From: Intestinibacillus sp. Marseille-P6563
Lineage (GTDB): Bacteria > Bacillota > Clostridia > Oscillospirales > Butyricicoccaceae
Direction: 5' to 3'
Assembly: GCF_900604335.1 (NCBI RefSeq)
Contig: NZ_UWOD01000002.1
Location: 1,478,918 to 1,542,917 of the forward strand
DNA length: 64,000 nt
Part shown: positions 16,019 through 24,379 of the stretch, piece by piece
Layout: each line of letters opens with the position of its first letter
Position numbering within the stretch: the first letter of the stretch is position 1
Notes under the pieces: generated by a model
Database searches by the model: none
The model's input: only the letters and a program-made list of their open reading frames with translations
Told to the model about the DNA's origin: nothing
Made by a program: the position numbers and the translations under genes

Positions 16019-16687
16019 TTACACCAATTCTTCCAGCGCGGCGCGGTCGGTCAGACGGATGCCCGTCCGCGCGCATTCGATCAGCCCATCGCGCTGCATG
16101 TGGGACAGTTCCCGCGACACCGACGGCCGGGCTGCGCCCAGAAAATCGGCCAATGCTTCGCGGTTCATGCCCAGCACCGCCCAGCCGTCCGGCCCGGCGC
16201 TGCGCAGCAGCAAACGGGCCAATTTCTGCCGCAGGGTGGCGCACGATAGCACCTGCACCCGCTGGTTGAGGAAATAGGCTTTTTGGGCGAAAATCGCCAG
16301 CACATTGGCGACCAGCCGAGCGTGATAGTCCTGCCCATCGGTGCGCAGGATGAAATCCCGCGGCAGGCCGAGCACCCGGGCGGGGGAAGCCGCTTCGGCA
16401 AAGTGTTCATAAGGGGTATCGGGCAAGAACAGAAAAACCTCGCCAAACAGTTCGCCGGCCCGGTCAAAGGAGGCGATCACCCGCCGTTCCCCGCTGGGGG
16501 TATAGCTGCACACCCGCACCATCCCTTCGAGCAGGATGAGCAGACGGTCGGGCGTGTCACCCGGCCGGAAAATGACCTGTTCCCGGTCATACGGGGTGGT
16601 GACCGCCTGGCAGCAGGCCAGGCAATCTTCGATTTCCCGGACCGACAGGCCGGCAAAGAGCGGGCAGGAGAGCAGTTGCTGTTCCAT
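16019..16687 (-). CDS. Crp/Fnr-family transcription regulator, HcpR-like
   Basis: 222 residues. Residues 10-125 form a cyclic-nucleotide-type sensor domain (PYDREQVIFRPGD, LLILLEGMVRVC, GELFGEVFLF). Residues 150-215 form a Crp-type winged helix (LARLLLRSA, MNREALADFLGAARPSVSRELSHMQRDGLI). The sensor lacks the N-terminal four-Cys cluster of Fnr, fitting the HcpR type, which senses NO. Neighbours are hcp with a matching palindrome and hemerythrin, which support control of nitrosative stress. AAAGGGGG precedes the ATG. I am confident of the family, less so of the ligand. Confidence 0.85.
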   Translation of the reverse strand: MEQQLLSCPLFAGLSVREIEDCLACCQAVTTPYDREQVIFRPGDTPDRLLILLEGMVRVCSYTPSGERRVIASFDRAGELFGEVFLFLPDTPYEHFAEAASPARVLGLPRDFILRTDGQDYHARLVANVLAIFAQKAYFLNQRVQVLSCATLRQKLARLLLRSAGPDGWAVLGMNREALADFLGAARPSVSRELSHMQRDGLIECARTGIRLTDRAALEELV

Positions 16688-16724
16688 GGGCAGGACCCCC
16701 TTTCTACTCTTTTAGTATACCACA

Positions 16725-16751
16725 AAAAAGCCGGGCAGACGCCCGGCTTTT
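16725..16751 (-). terminator. Intrinsic terminator after the TIM-barrel isomerase gene
   Basis: GCCGGGC / GCCCGGC hairpin (arms 16730-16736 and 16741-16747, loop AGAC) followed on the minus strand by TTTTTT. It separates the isomerase gene from the regulator gene. Confidence 0.85.
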
Positions 16752-16756
16752 GCGAT

Positions 16757-17590
16757 TTATTTGAGGAAAGGTGCGCAGCACTCCGCGCCCATTTTGATAA
16801 CCTCCTCGGCGTCCATGTCCCAGTATTCGGGGCGGAACAGCTCCAGACACGCCGGGCCATCGTAGCCCGCGTCCATGACCGCCTTGCTGATCTCGGCGAC
16901 CGGGATGCAGCCCTTGCCGGGCATGATGCGATGGCAGTGATCGAGTACGCCGAACGGCAGGTCCTCACAGTCGTTGATGTGATAGACAAACAGTTTTTCC
17001 TTGGGTACCTTACGGATAAAGTCCACATCCGCGCACTTGTCGTGCATGTAGAAGTTGATGCAGTCGACCGTCAGGCCCACGCTGTCGCGATTGACTGCCT
17101 GCACGATTTCCAGAGCCTGCCGCAGCGAATTGCAGCACCAGCGGCGGTCACCGATGGGCTCAAACGAGCAGCACACGCCGTAAGGCTCGGCGATGTCGGC
17201 CAGCTTGTTTAACACCTCGACCGAGTCTTCAAAGACTTCCTTTTCGGTTTTGGTGCTGTATTCGTCCGTCATGGTGGGCACGACGATCATGTACTTGTTG
17301 CCGATGGCCTGGGCGACTTCACAGCCGAAGGTGAACAGCTCGACGAGCTTTTCCCATTGCTCCGGGGTGCGGAAGTTGATGTCCTCGATGGAGTTGAAGG
17401 CAAAGGGCTTTAAGTGGCTCTTTGCAAAAAAGGCCTTGAGGTCATCGATGGTATGGGTCTTGAAATACTCCTTGAGCATGTCGAGCCGCAGTTCGATGTA
17501 GTCATAGCCATATTTTTCGCAAAGCTCGAGGTCTTTTTCGACCGAGGAATTTTCCTTGCAGGTCGCTTCGTTGAATCCGAGTTTCAGCAT
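16757..17590 (-). CDS. Sugar phosphate isomerase/epimerase (xylose-isomerase-like TIM barrel)
   Basis: 277 residues, the IolE/IolI-like length. The metal-site residues are visible in the expected order: Glu in CCSFEPIGD (about 145), Asp in GLTVDCINF (about 177), His in VYHINDCEDLP (about 205) and Glu in LELFRPEYWDMD (about 250). Such enzymes isomerise or epimerise sugars, inososes or keto-sugars. It is clearly paralogous to the protein at 56772-57647 (shared GFNEA start, CEKYG-Y/F-D, EDLP and FRPEY). AGGAGG precedes the ATG. It stands alone between terminators, so its pathway is not shown by context. Confidence 0.85.
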   Translation of the reverse strand: MLKLGFNEATCKENSSVEKDLELCEKYGYDYIELRLDMLKEYFKTHTIDDLKAFFAKSHLKPFAFNSIEDINFRTPEQWEKLVELFTFGCEVAQAIGNKYMIVVPTMTDEYSTKTEKEVFEDSVEVLNKLADIAEPYGVCCSFEPIGDRRWCCNSLRQALEIVQAVNRDSVGLTVDCINFYMHDKCADVDFIRKVPKEKLFVYHINDCEDLPFGVLDHCHRIMPGKGCIPVAEISKAVMDAGYDGPACLELFRPEYWDMDAEEVIKMGAECCAPFLK

Positions 17591-17729
17591 CTTGAGGGGC
17601 CTCCTTTTCTGTTCTTCCGGACCGGCCTGCCGCCGGGCCCGCTTCTCTGCCCTTATTGTAGCACAAGGCCAGGGGAAAAGACAGGCTGCCCGGCCAAAAC
17701 CGCAAGGATTTGAAAGTTTCGGGGCACAA

Positions 17730-17760
17730 AAAAGCCAGCGCCCGCAAGTGGGGCGCTGGC
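17730..17760 (-). terminator. Intrinsic terminator after the SLH surface-protein gene
   Basis: GCCAGCGCCC (17734-17743) pairs with GGGCGCTGGC (17751-17760), followed on the minus strand by TTTTTT. Confidence 0.85.
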
Positions 17761-17770
17761 AGAGGAGAAA

Positions 17771-19639
17771 TTATCGCAGCATTTCGCTGTGGTTGACAAC
17801 CTGTTCGTTGTAGAGGAACAAAACATCCTTGCCGGTGAAGTCCACATACTGCGGCAGCAGCGAGCTTGCCATGTAGCGGATGTCCACCAGAGTAATGGTA
17901 TGATACTGCTCGATGAGCAGGGGAGCCAGGCTGCATGCGAACGAATCGCGGAAGATGACCAGATCCTTGCCGTCTTCGGCTGCCGGATTGGTGATGGTCA
18001 GCAGCGGGGTCGGGCCGGACAGGAACAGATCATACGGCGAATCGGACGACAGTGCCGCGGTGTCATACACCTTGGTAAAGTCGGGCTTCTGGTAGTTGTC
18101 CACCGTCGCGCCGTCGATGACGTCGCTGGTCAGATAGGTCAGCGTTTCGGACGGGAAGCCTTCCTTGTTGTAACCATGCTGGCCGGTGAAGTTTTCCACC
18201 GTGTTGGCGGTCATCTTGGACAGGTCAGCCGAGAAGCCCATGGCGTCGCCCAGACGGTCCACAACCTCCTGCAGCTTGTCCTGCTTCCAGTGCGGGTCGG
18301 TCACGCAGTAGTCGGTCAGCTCGAGCGCACCGGTCAGGTCGATCTTCTTGGCGCTCTGGATGCCTTCGTCGAGCATCTTGTTCATGGTGTCGTAATCAAA
18401 CGGGGTTTCCAGACGGTCGTTGACAAAGTATGCCTTGCTCGGTACGACCGCATAGTAGATGCTGTTTGCGTTTTGCAGATAGGTTTCCGACAGGCTGTCC
18501 ACCTTGTCGGCAAAGCGGGTGATGGAATCCGGGCGCAGCTCGCCGATGAAGTCCATGTAATAGCCGTCTGCCTGGATCAGGCCGTTTGCATCCGGCTTGA
18601 GCTTATCTTCTGAAGGGGTCTCCGGATTTTCCGGGGTTTCTTCCGACAGGTCAAGCGCCAGGAAGCTGTCCGCGATGGCCTGCGAATATTCTGCATCCAT
18701 AGCCAGCAGGATGAGATTGCCCTGGTTGACGACAACAACGTCTTCCGGGTCTACGCCCACGCAGATCCACTTCTGCGGGTTGACCGACGTACGGATGGTC
18801 TCCATCAGCTTTTCGACATCCACGCCGTCCTTAGCGCGTACCAGGCAAACCGAATGGGCAACCGAGCTCATCAGGGCATCCGAGCCGATTGCTTCCTGTA
18901 CATCGTCCAGATTCTTCAGCCCCAGGTAATATTCCGAATTTTCAGTGGTGATGCGGGTGTTGGAAACTGCCGGCATTTCGGCATCGACCCCAGCATAGAC
19001 GCGGGCCATGATATCTTCCAGCGAGCCCTTTTCGGCGACAACGCCCAGACCGTCGAGCATCTGGACGCACTCGGCGCGGGTGATCTGTGCCAGCGGGCGC
19101 AGGGTGCCGTCCGGATAGCCATTGACATAGCCCTTTTCCACAAAGCCGGAAACCGCGGTCACCGCGTAATCGGATACCTGCGCCGCATCGGTGAACTGTG
19201 CCAGACCGTCAGCGCCCGAACCGGAAACCGTGAAAGCGCGGCCAGCCATGGTCATCACGTCCTGGCGGGTGATGTAAGCATCCGGGTTAAAGGTGGTATC
19301 CTCTGCGATAATGCCCAGAGCGACCAGCTTCATAACCGGCTCGTAGAACCACTGACCTTCGGTCACGTCGGTAAAAACCGCGTCGCCGATGGTGGCGTCC
19401 TTGGAAACTACATTGGCCAGCAGGGTGGCAAATTCGGCGCGGGTCATCGCGCGGTCGGGCTGGAAGGTACCATCCTCATAGCCGCTGATCGAACCGGCAT
19501 CCAGCCACTTGTTGATGGTTGCTTCGGCCCAGTGGCCGCTGATATCGGTTGCTGCATACGCCGGAACCGTGCCCAGCAGCGCAAGCGACAGCGCCAGCGC
19601 TGCCGGCGCAGTAAAACGTCTTTTCTTTTGCATCGTCAT
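17771..19639 (-). CDS. Secreted SLH-domain protein with DUF4358 and DHHW-family domains
   Basis: 622 residues. A signal peptide (MTMQKKRRFTAPAALALSLA to about 29, AYA cleavage site) is followed by three S-layer homology repeats (about 30-200; SGHWAEATINKW, GYEDGTFQPDRAMTRAEFATLL, GYPDGTLRPLAQITRAECV) that anchor proteins to cell-wall polymers. Residues 225-330 match DUF4358. From 345 to the end is a DHHW/AlgX-like SGNH-fold region with YYAVVPSKAY, TDPHWKQD and a late FRDSFACSLAPLL. DHHW proteins are linked to MBOAT O-acetyltransferases that modify wall or surface polymers. This fusion would place the catalytic domain on the cell surface. No MBOAT gene is adjacent. Confidence 0.85.
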   Translation of the reverse strand: MTMQKKRRFTAPAALALSLALLGTVPAYAATDISGHWAEATINKWLDAGSISGYEDGTFQPDRAMTRAEFATLLANVVSKDATIGDAVFTDVTEGQWFYEPVMKLVALGIIAEDTTFNPDAYITRQDVMTMAGRAFTVSGSGADGLAQFTDAAQVSDYAVTAVSGFVEKGYVNGYPDGTLRPLAQITRAECVQMLDGLGVVAEKGSLEDIMARVYAGVDAEMPAVSNTRITTENSEYYLGLKNLDDVQEAIGSDALMSSVAHSVCLVRAKDGVDVEKLMETIRTSVNPQKWICVGVDPEDVVVVNQGNLILLAMDAEYSQAIADSFLALDLSEETPENPETPSEDKLKPDANGLIQADGYYMDFIGELRPDSITRFADKVDSLSETYLQNANSIYYAVVPSKAYFVNDRLETPFDYDTMNKMLDEGIQSAKKIDLTGALELTDYCVTDPHWKQDKLQEVVDRLGDAMGFSADLSKMTANTVENFTGQHGYNKEGFPSETLTYLTSDVIDGATVDNYQKPDFTKVYDTAALSSDSPYDLFLSGPTPLLTITNPAAEDGKDLVIFRDSFACSLAPLLIEQYHTITLVDIRYMASSLLPQYVDFTGKDVLFLYNEQVVNHSEMLR

Positions 19640-19802
19640 TGCTCTCCTTTATTCCTTTTTTTTCAGGACTCCTGACCATATAGACGCAGCAGTCGCAGGA
19701 AAGTTCCCACTGCTTTGTCTTTTTTTTATGAAAACAAGGTATCAACCCAGACAGCGCTGTGATACAATAAAAGAAAAAAGTTTAGCAGGAGGCAAAAGAA
19801 GT

Positions 19803-20357
19803 TTGGGTTCTTTCAAAGAATATTTCACGTTATTCAGTACGTTTGCCCGTATCGGCGGGCTGACATTTGGCGGCGGATATGCCATGCTGCCCATGCTCCA
19901 GCGGGAAATCGTCGAACATTATGGCTGGGCCACCGAAGAAGAACTGGCCGATTATTACGCTATCGGCCAGTGCACGCCAGGCATTATTGCGGTCAACACC
20001 GCCACATTTATCGGCTACCGGCGGCGGGGCATCCTCGGCGGCATCGTGGCGACGTTGGGCGTGGTGTTCCCGTCCCTGGTGATTATCGCGATCATTGCCG
20101 CCTGCTTGCAGAACTTTGCCGATTATCCGGTCGTGCAGGATGCCTTTGCTGGCATCAGCGTGTGCGTCTGTGTGCTGATTTTTAACGCGGTGCGCAAGCT
20201 GTGGAAAAAGTCGGTCGTCAATCCGGGCGCCCTGGCGATTTTTGCGGTCGTATTTTTAGGTGCGATGTTCACCGGTCTGTCGCCCGTGGTGCTGGTCATC
20301 GCGGCCGGTCTGGCAGGCGTTTTGATGCGCGGGCTGCGCTATCGGAAGGGGGAATGA
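19803..20357 (+). CDS. Chromate transporter, first short subunit (CHR family)
   Basis: 184 residues from TTG 19803; AGGAGG at 19787-19792 gives good spacing and no ATG is available nearby. It has the half-ChrA signature RIGGLTFGGGYAMLPMLQREIV, QCTPGIIAVNTATFIGYRR and four to six membrane segments. CHR proteins export chromate or related oxyanions in exchange for sulfate-like ions. It overlaps the second half by four bases (ATGA); the two form a short-chain heterodimer in place of the single long ChrA. Confidence 0.9.
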   Translation: MGSFKEYFTLFSTFARIGGLTFGGGYAMLPMLQREIVEHYGWATEEELADYYAIGQCTPGIIAVNTATFIGYRRRGILGGIVATLGVVFPSLVIIAIIAACLQNFADYPVVQDAFAGISVCVCVLIFNAVRKLWKKSVVNPGALAIFAVVFLGAMFTGLSPVVLVIAAGLAGVLMRGLRYRKGE

Positions 20358-20899
20358 GCATGCTCCTGCTGCGACTGTTTTATGAATTTTTCAAGGTCGG
20401 TCTGTTCTCGGTGGGCGGCGGTTTGGCGACCTTGCCGTTTCTCTATGCCATGGGCGAAAAGACCCAGTGGTTTACCCACACCGATGTGACCAATCTAATC
20501 GCCATCAGCGAATCCACCCCCGGCCCCATTGGCGTCAATGCGGCCACCTATGTCGGCTTTTTGACCGACGGTCTGCCGGGGTCTATTGTGGCAACACTCG
20601 GCCTGATTACACCGGCCATTATCGTGATTTTGCTCATATCGCAGGTTTTGGAGCGCTTTCGGCACAGCACGCTGGTGGACAATGCGTTTTATGGCCTGCG
20701 TCCGGCGTCCACGGCGCTGATTGCGTCCGCCGGTCTGCTGGTCGCCAAAACCACGTTTTTGGCGGGCATGGCCGTGCGCTGGCCGCAGGTCGCGCTGGCG
20801 GCGGTCTTGCTGGTCGCTACCCAAAAGACCGACTGGCATCCGGTTATTTATATCGCCTTTGCCGCGGTGGTGGGCGTCGTTTTTCATCTGGGCACATAA
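20354..20899 (+). CDS. Chromate transporter, second short subunit (CHR family)
   Basis: 181 residues from ATG 20354, overlapping the preceding stop. Half-ChrA motifs are FFKVGLFSVGGGLATLPFL, AISESTPGPIGVNAATYVGF and GLITPAIIVILL, with about six membrane segments. An ATG two codons later is an equally possible start given the GGAAGGGGG ribosome site. It ends at a shared terminator opposite the trpB-like gene. Confidence 0.9.
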   Translation: MSMLLLRLFYEFFKVGLFSVGGGLATLPFLYAMGEKTQWFTHTDVTNLIAISESTPGPIGVNAATYVGFLTDGLPGSIVATLGLITPAIIVILLISQVLERFRHSTLVDNAFYGLRPASTALIASAGLLVAKTTFLAGMAVRWPQVALAAVLLVATQKTDWHPVIYIAFAAVVGVVFHLGT

Positions 20900-20940
20900 A
20901 AAAAAGAAACCAGGCAGTCCGCCTGGTTTCTCTTTTTTTA
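20900..20940. terminator. Bidirectional terminator between chromate transporter and trpB2
   Basis: AGAAACCAGGC (20905-20915) pairs with GCCTGGTTTCT (20921-20931), loop AGTCC, with a T-run after it and an A-run before it. It serves both convergent units; its tail overlaps the stop codon of the trpB-like gene. Confidence 0.9.
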
Positions 20941-22317
20941 TTCCTGAATGCCCGGGATGGTGGGCAGCGACGCAAAGCCACGTTCCAGATCTTCGTCGGT
21001 GGGGATGTAGTCCTGCATGATGCCTTCTCGGTAAGCCGAGTAAGCGGTCATATCGAAATAACCGGTGCCGGTCAGGCCGAACAGAATAGTCTTGGCTTCG
21101 CCCGATTCGCGGCAGCGGATGGCTTCGTCCATAGCCGCACGGATGGCGTGTGCCGATTCCGGAGCGGGCAGAATGGTTTCCTTCTTGGCAAAGTAAACGG
21201 CTGCTTCGAATACTTCGGTCTGCTTGACCGAGGTGGCCTCCATATAGCCGTCGTGATACAGCTTGGACAAGATCGGGCTCATGCCGTGGTAACGCAGGCC
21301 ACCCGCATGGTTGGCCGAGGGCACGAAGCCAGCGCCCAGGGTATACATGCGCGCCATGGGTGTGACCTTGCCGGTGTCGCAGTAGTCGTACGCATAGCGG
21401 CCGCGGGTGAGCGACGGGCAGGAAGCCGGTTCGACCGCGATGATGCGCGGGTCAGCCTTGCCGGTCAGCTTATCCTGCATGAAGGGTGCAATCAGGCCGC
21501 CCAGATTGGAGCCGCCGCCCGCGCAGCCGATGACGATGTCCGGATATTCGTCCAGAATCTCCATGGCTGTCTTGGCTTCCAGGCCGATGATCGACTGGTG
21601 CAGCAGCACCTGATTGAGCACCGAACCGAGCACATACCGGCACGAATCGGTATGGGTTGCCTTTTCGACGGCTTCCGAGATGGCGCAGCCGAGCGAACCG
21701 GTGGTGTTCGGGTCCTTGGCCAGAATCTGGCGGCCGATTTCGGTGGTCATGGACGGGGACGGGACAACATTGGCATCAAACACCTGCATGATGGCCTTGC
21801 GGAAGGGCTTCTGCTCATACGAGCACTTGACCTGGAAGACGTCCAGTTCCAAGCCGTAGTATGCGCAGGCTTCGGCCAGAGCCGTGCCCCACTGGCCGGC
21901 GCCGGTCTCGGTGGTCAGGCGCTGGATGCCCTGCTGCTTGGCATAATACGCCTGGGCGATGGCCGAATTGAGCTTGTGGCTGCCCGAGGTGTTGTTGCCT
22001 TCGAACTTGTAATAGATCTTCGCCGGGGTATCGAGCGCCTTTTCCAGGTTGTATGCGCGGATGAGCGGCGAGGGACGGTAAATCATGTATTCTTCGAGGA
22101 TGTCGGCCGGAATGTCGACGTAACGGGTCTCGCCGTCGAGTTCCTGATGGGCCAGCTCTTTGCAGAAGATGGGATACAGTTCTTCTTCGGTCACCGGCTT
22201 GCCGGTGGCGGGGTTCAGCATGGGGTCGGGCTGCTCGGGCATATCAGCGCGCAGGTTGTACCACTGGCGCGGCATCTGGTCTTCGGTCAAATACAGTCTG
22301 TGCGGAATCTTCGGCAT
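20938..22317 (-). CDS. TrpB2-type tryptophan synthase beta-like enzyme
   Basis: 459 residues, longer than the usual TrpB1 (about 400) and typical of the TrpB2 branch. The PLP lysine is in GNNTSGSHKLNSA (about 112), with the TETGAGQWGTALA motif, the phosphate loop GCAGGGSNLGG and a late LFGLTGTGYFD. TrpB2 enzymes condense indole and serine to tryptophan, often without a TrpA partner; none is nearby. The start ATG 22317 follows AAAGGAGC. Upstream is a complete T-box riboswitch with a UGG specifier, so expression should rise when charged tRNA-Trp is scarce, supporting a tryptophan role. Confidence 0.92.
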   Translation of the reverse strand: MPKIPHRLYLTEDQMPRQWYNLRADMPEQPDPMLNPATGKPVTEEELYPIFCKELAHQELDGETRYVDIPADILEEYMIYRPSPLIRAYNLEKALDTPAKIYYKFEGNNTSGSHKLNSAIAQAYYAKQQGIQRLTTETGAGQWGTALAEACAYYGLELDVFQVKCSYEQKPFRKAIMQVFDANVVPSPSMTTEIGRQILAKDPNTTGSLGCAISEAVEKATHTDSCRYVLGSVLNQVLLHQSIIGLEAKTAMEILDEYPDIVIGCAGGGSNLGGLIAPFMQDKLTGKADPRIIAVEPASCPSLTRGRYAYDYCDTGKVTPMARMYTLGAGFVPSANHAGGLRYHGMSPILSKLYHDGYMEATSVKQTEVFEAAVYFAKKETILPAPESAHAIRAAMDEAIRCRESGEAKTILFGLTGTGYFDMTAYSAYREGIMQDYIPTDEDLERGFASLPTIPGIQE

Positions 22318-22340
22318 AATGATCGCTCCTTTATCGAAAA

Positions 22341-22600
22341 AACTTAAAAAGGCTTCTGTCCCATGATTCTGGGACAGAAGCCTCAATACTCTTCTGCGGT
22401 GCCACCCGGATTGGCGCAAAGCGCCCACTTTGGCCGCGTACAAAATACGCGCCCCTCTGGTAACGGGTGGGGAACCCGGCGCAGATACTCGGAAATATTT
22501 CCTTTCGCCTTGCCCTCCAAAGTCCATTCACACCGGCCTGCACCTGCCACAATTCCACCATCTGCGGCTCTCTAAAAGGACAGCTTCCGGGCTACTCGTC
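22341..22600 (-). promoter_or_regulatory. Tryptophan T-box riboswitch controlling trpB2
   Basis: On the minus strand the conserved T-box core GGGTGGCACCGCA occurs (22407-22395). Downstream is a strong terminator (arms 22351-22360 and 22373-22382 region, then TTTTTAAGTTTTTT). The stem I region carries GAATGGAC, giving a UGG (Trp) specifier at 22526-22524 followed by the usual purine. Uncharged tRNA-Trp would stabilise the antiterminator and allow trpB2 transcription. The 5' limit is approximate. Confidence 0.92.
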
Positions 22601-22628
22601 TTTGTCAACGGTTTTGCCTTATGGTGCT

Positions 22629-22657
22629 ATTATAGGCGCTGCTTTCCACTTTGTCAA
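22629..22657 (-). promoter_or_regulatory. Sigma-70 type promoter of the T-box/trpB2 transcript
   Basis: Minus strand TTGACA (22657-22652), 17-base spacer, TATAAT (22634-22629): a perfect consensus promoter. Transcription would start near 22622, just before the T-box stem I. Confidence 0.9.
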
Positions 22658-22763
22658 GCGAAAGTGGGAAAACTTTTTGTGCGGGAAAGATGGCGGGAGG
22701 GCTTTGCACACCAGCCCAAGCTATGATACCATAAAAGAAAACGCAAGATAGGAGGGGACCGAT

Positions 22764-23105
22764 ATGGCGGGTTCGCTGCGGGTAAAACCGCTGCGGTTGG
22801 CGGCGGGACAGACGCAAAATGACGTAGCTGGTCTGCTGGGCGTGAGCCGGGAAGCGTATTCGATGTACGAATCGGGCAAGCGGCAGCCCGGACTGGAAGC
22901 GCTCGACATTTTGGCAGCCCATTTCCGGGTTTCGGTCGATTATCTCATCGGGCGCAGCGACTGCCCGGACCTGGCCGAGCCACTGACCGACGAAGAACGC
23001 ACGCTGCTGGCCGGCTTCCGCGCACTGGATGCGCGCGGGCGGCGCACCGTGCAGGGCCTGCTGGAACTCGAAAAAAATTTGCCAAATTTGCCCGAACACG
23101 GCTGA
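22764..23105 (+). CDS. XRE-family helix-turn-helix regulator
   Basis: 113 residues. The N-terminal XRE domain (about 8-68) has the HTH pattern QTQNDVAGLLGVSREAYSMYE and the DILAAHFRVSVDYLIG ending. A short C-terminal helix region (ERTLLAGFRALDARGRRTVQGLLELEK) is common in clostridial regulators of this size. TAGGAGGGG precedes the ATG. The spoVAC-like gene follows 92 bases on. Targets are unknown. Confidence 0.85.
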   Translation: MAGSLRVKPLRLAAGQTQNDVAGLLGVSREAYSMYESGKRQPGLEALDILAAHFRVSVDYLIGRSDCPDLAEPLTDEERTLLAGFRALDARGRRTVQGLLELEKNLPNLPEHG

Positions 23106-23197
23106 TTTTCGGGTGCATAGCGGTGGAAAAAAGGGACAAACTAGCCTTGTGCAATCGTTGGCCCGCTGCGGCGGGCACTGCAAAGGAGGCCATCCCC

Positions 23198-23635
23198 ATG
23201 AAACTCAACCGCACCGAATATCAGTACATGCTCAAGAAAGAATCGCCGCCGTCGCCGCTCGGACGGGACATGCTGCTGGCCGGACTGATCGGCGGCCTGA
23301 TTTGTGTGGTGGGCGAAGCGGTTTCGACGTTCTATAAAACGCGCGGACTGGACACCGAACAAAGCGCCGCAGCGACCGCCATCACCATGGTCTTTTTGGG
23401 TGCGCTGCTGACCGGTCTGCACCTGTATGACAAGATCGCCAAATACGCGGGCGCGGGCACGATTGTCCCCATCACCGGGTTTGCCAACTCGGTCGTCTCC
23501 CCGGCCATGGAGTTTAAAAGCGAAGGTTTGATCCTCGGCATGGCGGCCAAGCTGTTCACCATCGCCGGACCAGTGCTGGTGTATGGCATTTCAGCCAGCG
23601 TGATCTATGGTTTTATTTTGTTCTTTTTCTCCTAA
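23198..23635 (+). CDS. spoVAC: Stage V sporulation protein AC-like membrane protein
   Basis: 145 residues from ATG 23198, chosen because AAAGGAGG lies just before it. It has the SpoVAC pattern: an N-terminal basic start (NRTEYQYMLKKESPPSPLGRDM), helices near 27-45 and 62-78, GAGTIVPITGFANSVVSPAMEFKSEG (in part at about 88-113) and a final helix pair. SpoVA proteins form the channel that moves dipicolinic acid in spores. Usually spoVAC sits with spoVAD and spoVAE; here it stands alone, followed by a terminator. Confidence 0.9.
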   Translation: MKLNRTEYQYMLKKESPPSPLGRDMLLAGLIGGLICVVGEAVSTFYKTRGLDTEQSAAATAITMVFLGALLTGLHLYDKIAKYAGAGTIVPITGFANSVVSPAMEFKSEGLILGMAAKLFTIAGPVLVYGISASVIYGFILFFFS

Positions 23636-23660
23636 AAGAGCCCCTTTGGGCTCTTTTTTT
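23634..23660 (+). terminator. Intrinsic terminator after spoVAC
   Basis: AAAGAGCCC pairs with GGGCTCTTT around a short loop (about 23635-23656), followed by TTTTTTT. It begins inside the spoVAC stop codon region. Confidence 0.85.
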
Positions 23661-23671
23661 GTTTGGAAACA

Positions 23672-23700
23672 TAAAAAAGGGACCGGCAAGACCGGTCCCT
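23672..23700 (-). terminator. Intrinsic terminator of the small-protein gene on the minus strand
   Basis: AGGGACCGG / CCGGTCCCT hairpin (about 23677-23700, loop CAAGA) followed on the minus strand by TTTTTT. Confidence 0.8.
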
Positions 23701-23716
23701 TAGGGAAACTCGAAAT

Positions 23717-23905
23717 TCAGGCACGCAGCCCGGAAACGAAATTTTGCAGGCGCTCATAGGAGCAGATGCTGTCCGCGTGCAGGATGACTTCACCCTGTTC
23801 GCGTTCATTGAGCGCCAGATAGTATTCTTTGGCGCGCGGCTCGGCTGAAAGCAGGCTCTGCACGCAGTCGTACAGTGTTTCCTCGCGGGAAGAAATGGGT
23901 TCCAT
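23717..23905 (-). CDS. Small hypothetical protein
   Basis: 62 residues, no membrane segment, mixed helical character with one Cys near 14 and one near 48. It is supported by GAGGTGATG upstream of ATG 23905 and its own terminator. I recognise no family. It lies 54 bases after the GNAT gene in the same orientation and may be the last gene of the CoA-transferase transcript. Confidence 0.6.
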   Translation of the reverse strand: MEPISSREETLYDCVQSLLSAEPRAKEYYLALNEREQGEVILHADSICSYERLQNFVSGLRA

Positions 23906-23959
23906 CTGTTCATCACCTCGAGGATAGTATATGCCTGTCCGCTTTTTTTATGCAGCGAT

Positions 23960-24376
23960 TTACAGCGCTTTGCGCATCCAGATATGCGGGCAGCCTTCTT
24001 CGTCGAAGGGCGCACCGTGGGGCTGATAGCCCTGTTTTTCATAAAAACCCTGGGCGCGGATCTGTGCGGCCAGCGCCGCCTGGGTTCCGCCCGCCTGCGC
24101 GATCTGCTCCTCGGCAGCGCGCAGCATGGCAGCGCCCAGTTGTTGTCCGCGATGGGTCCGTACCACGGCCAGACGACCGATGGCATGACAGCCCTGTTCC
24201 GGGTTCCAGTAATACCGGCAGGTCGCGGTGGGGGTATCCTGCAAAAACAGGACCAGATGCACCGCCTCGCGGTCGGTGCCGTCAAACTCCTCGGCAAAGC
24301 CCTGCTCATCGACAAAGACCGCCTGCCGGATAGCCACCGCCTCCGGCGGAAGGGTGCGATAAGACCGGATGGTCAT
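23960..24376 (-). CDS. GNAT-family N-acetyltransferase (ElaA/YjcF-like)
   Basis: 138 residues. N-terminal IRQAVFVDEQGFAEEFDGTD is typical of the ElaA/YjcF branch, followed by HLVLFLQDTPTATCRYY, the acetyl-CoA motif IGRLAVVRTHRGQQLGAAML (about 68-88) and a late GFYEKQGYQPHGAPFDEEGCPHIWM. The substrate is unknown. It starts three bases after the stop of the CoA-transferase gene, so the two are co-transcribed. Confidence 0.88.
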   Translation of the reverse strand: MTIRSYRTLPPEAVAIRQAVFVDEQGFAEEFDGTDREAVHLVLFLQDTPTATCRYYWNPEQGCHAIGRLAVVRTHRGQQLGAAMLRAAEEQIAQAGGTQAALAAQIRAQGFYEKQGYQPHGAPFDEEGCPHIWMRKAL

Positions 24377-24379
24377 CGA

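Noticed and set aside
20467..22347. 626-codon open frame on the plus strand
   Set aside because: It crosses a strong terminator and runs antisense to trpB2.
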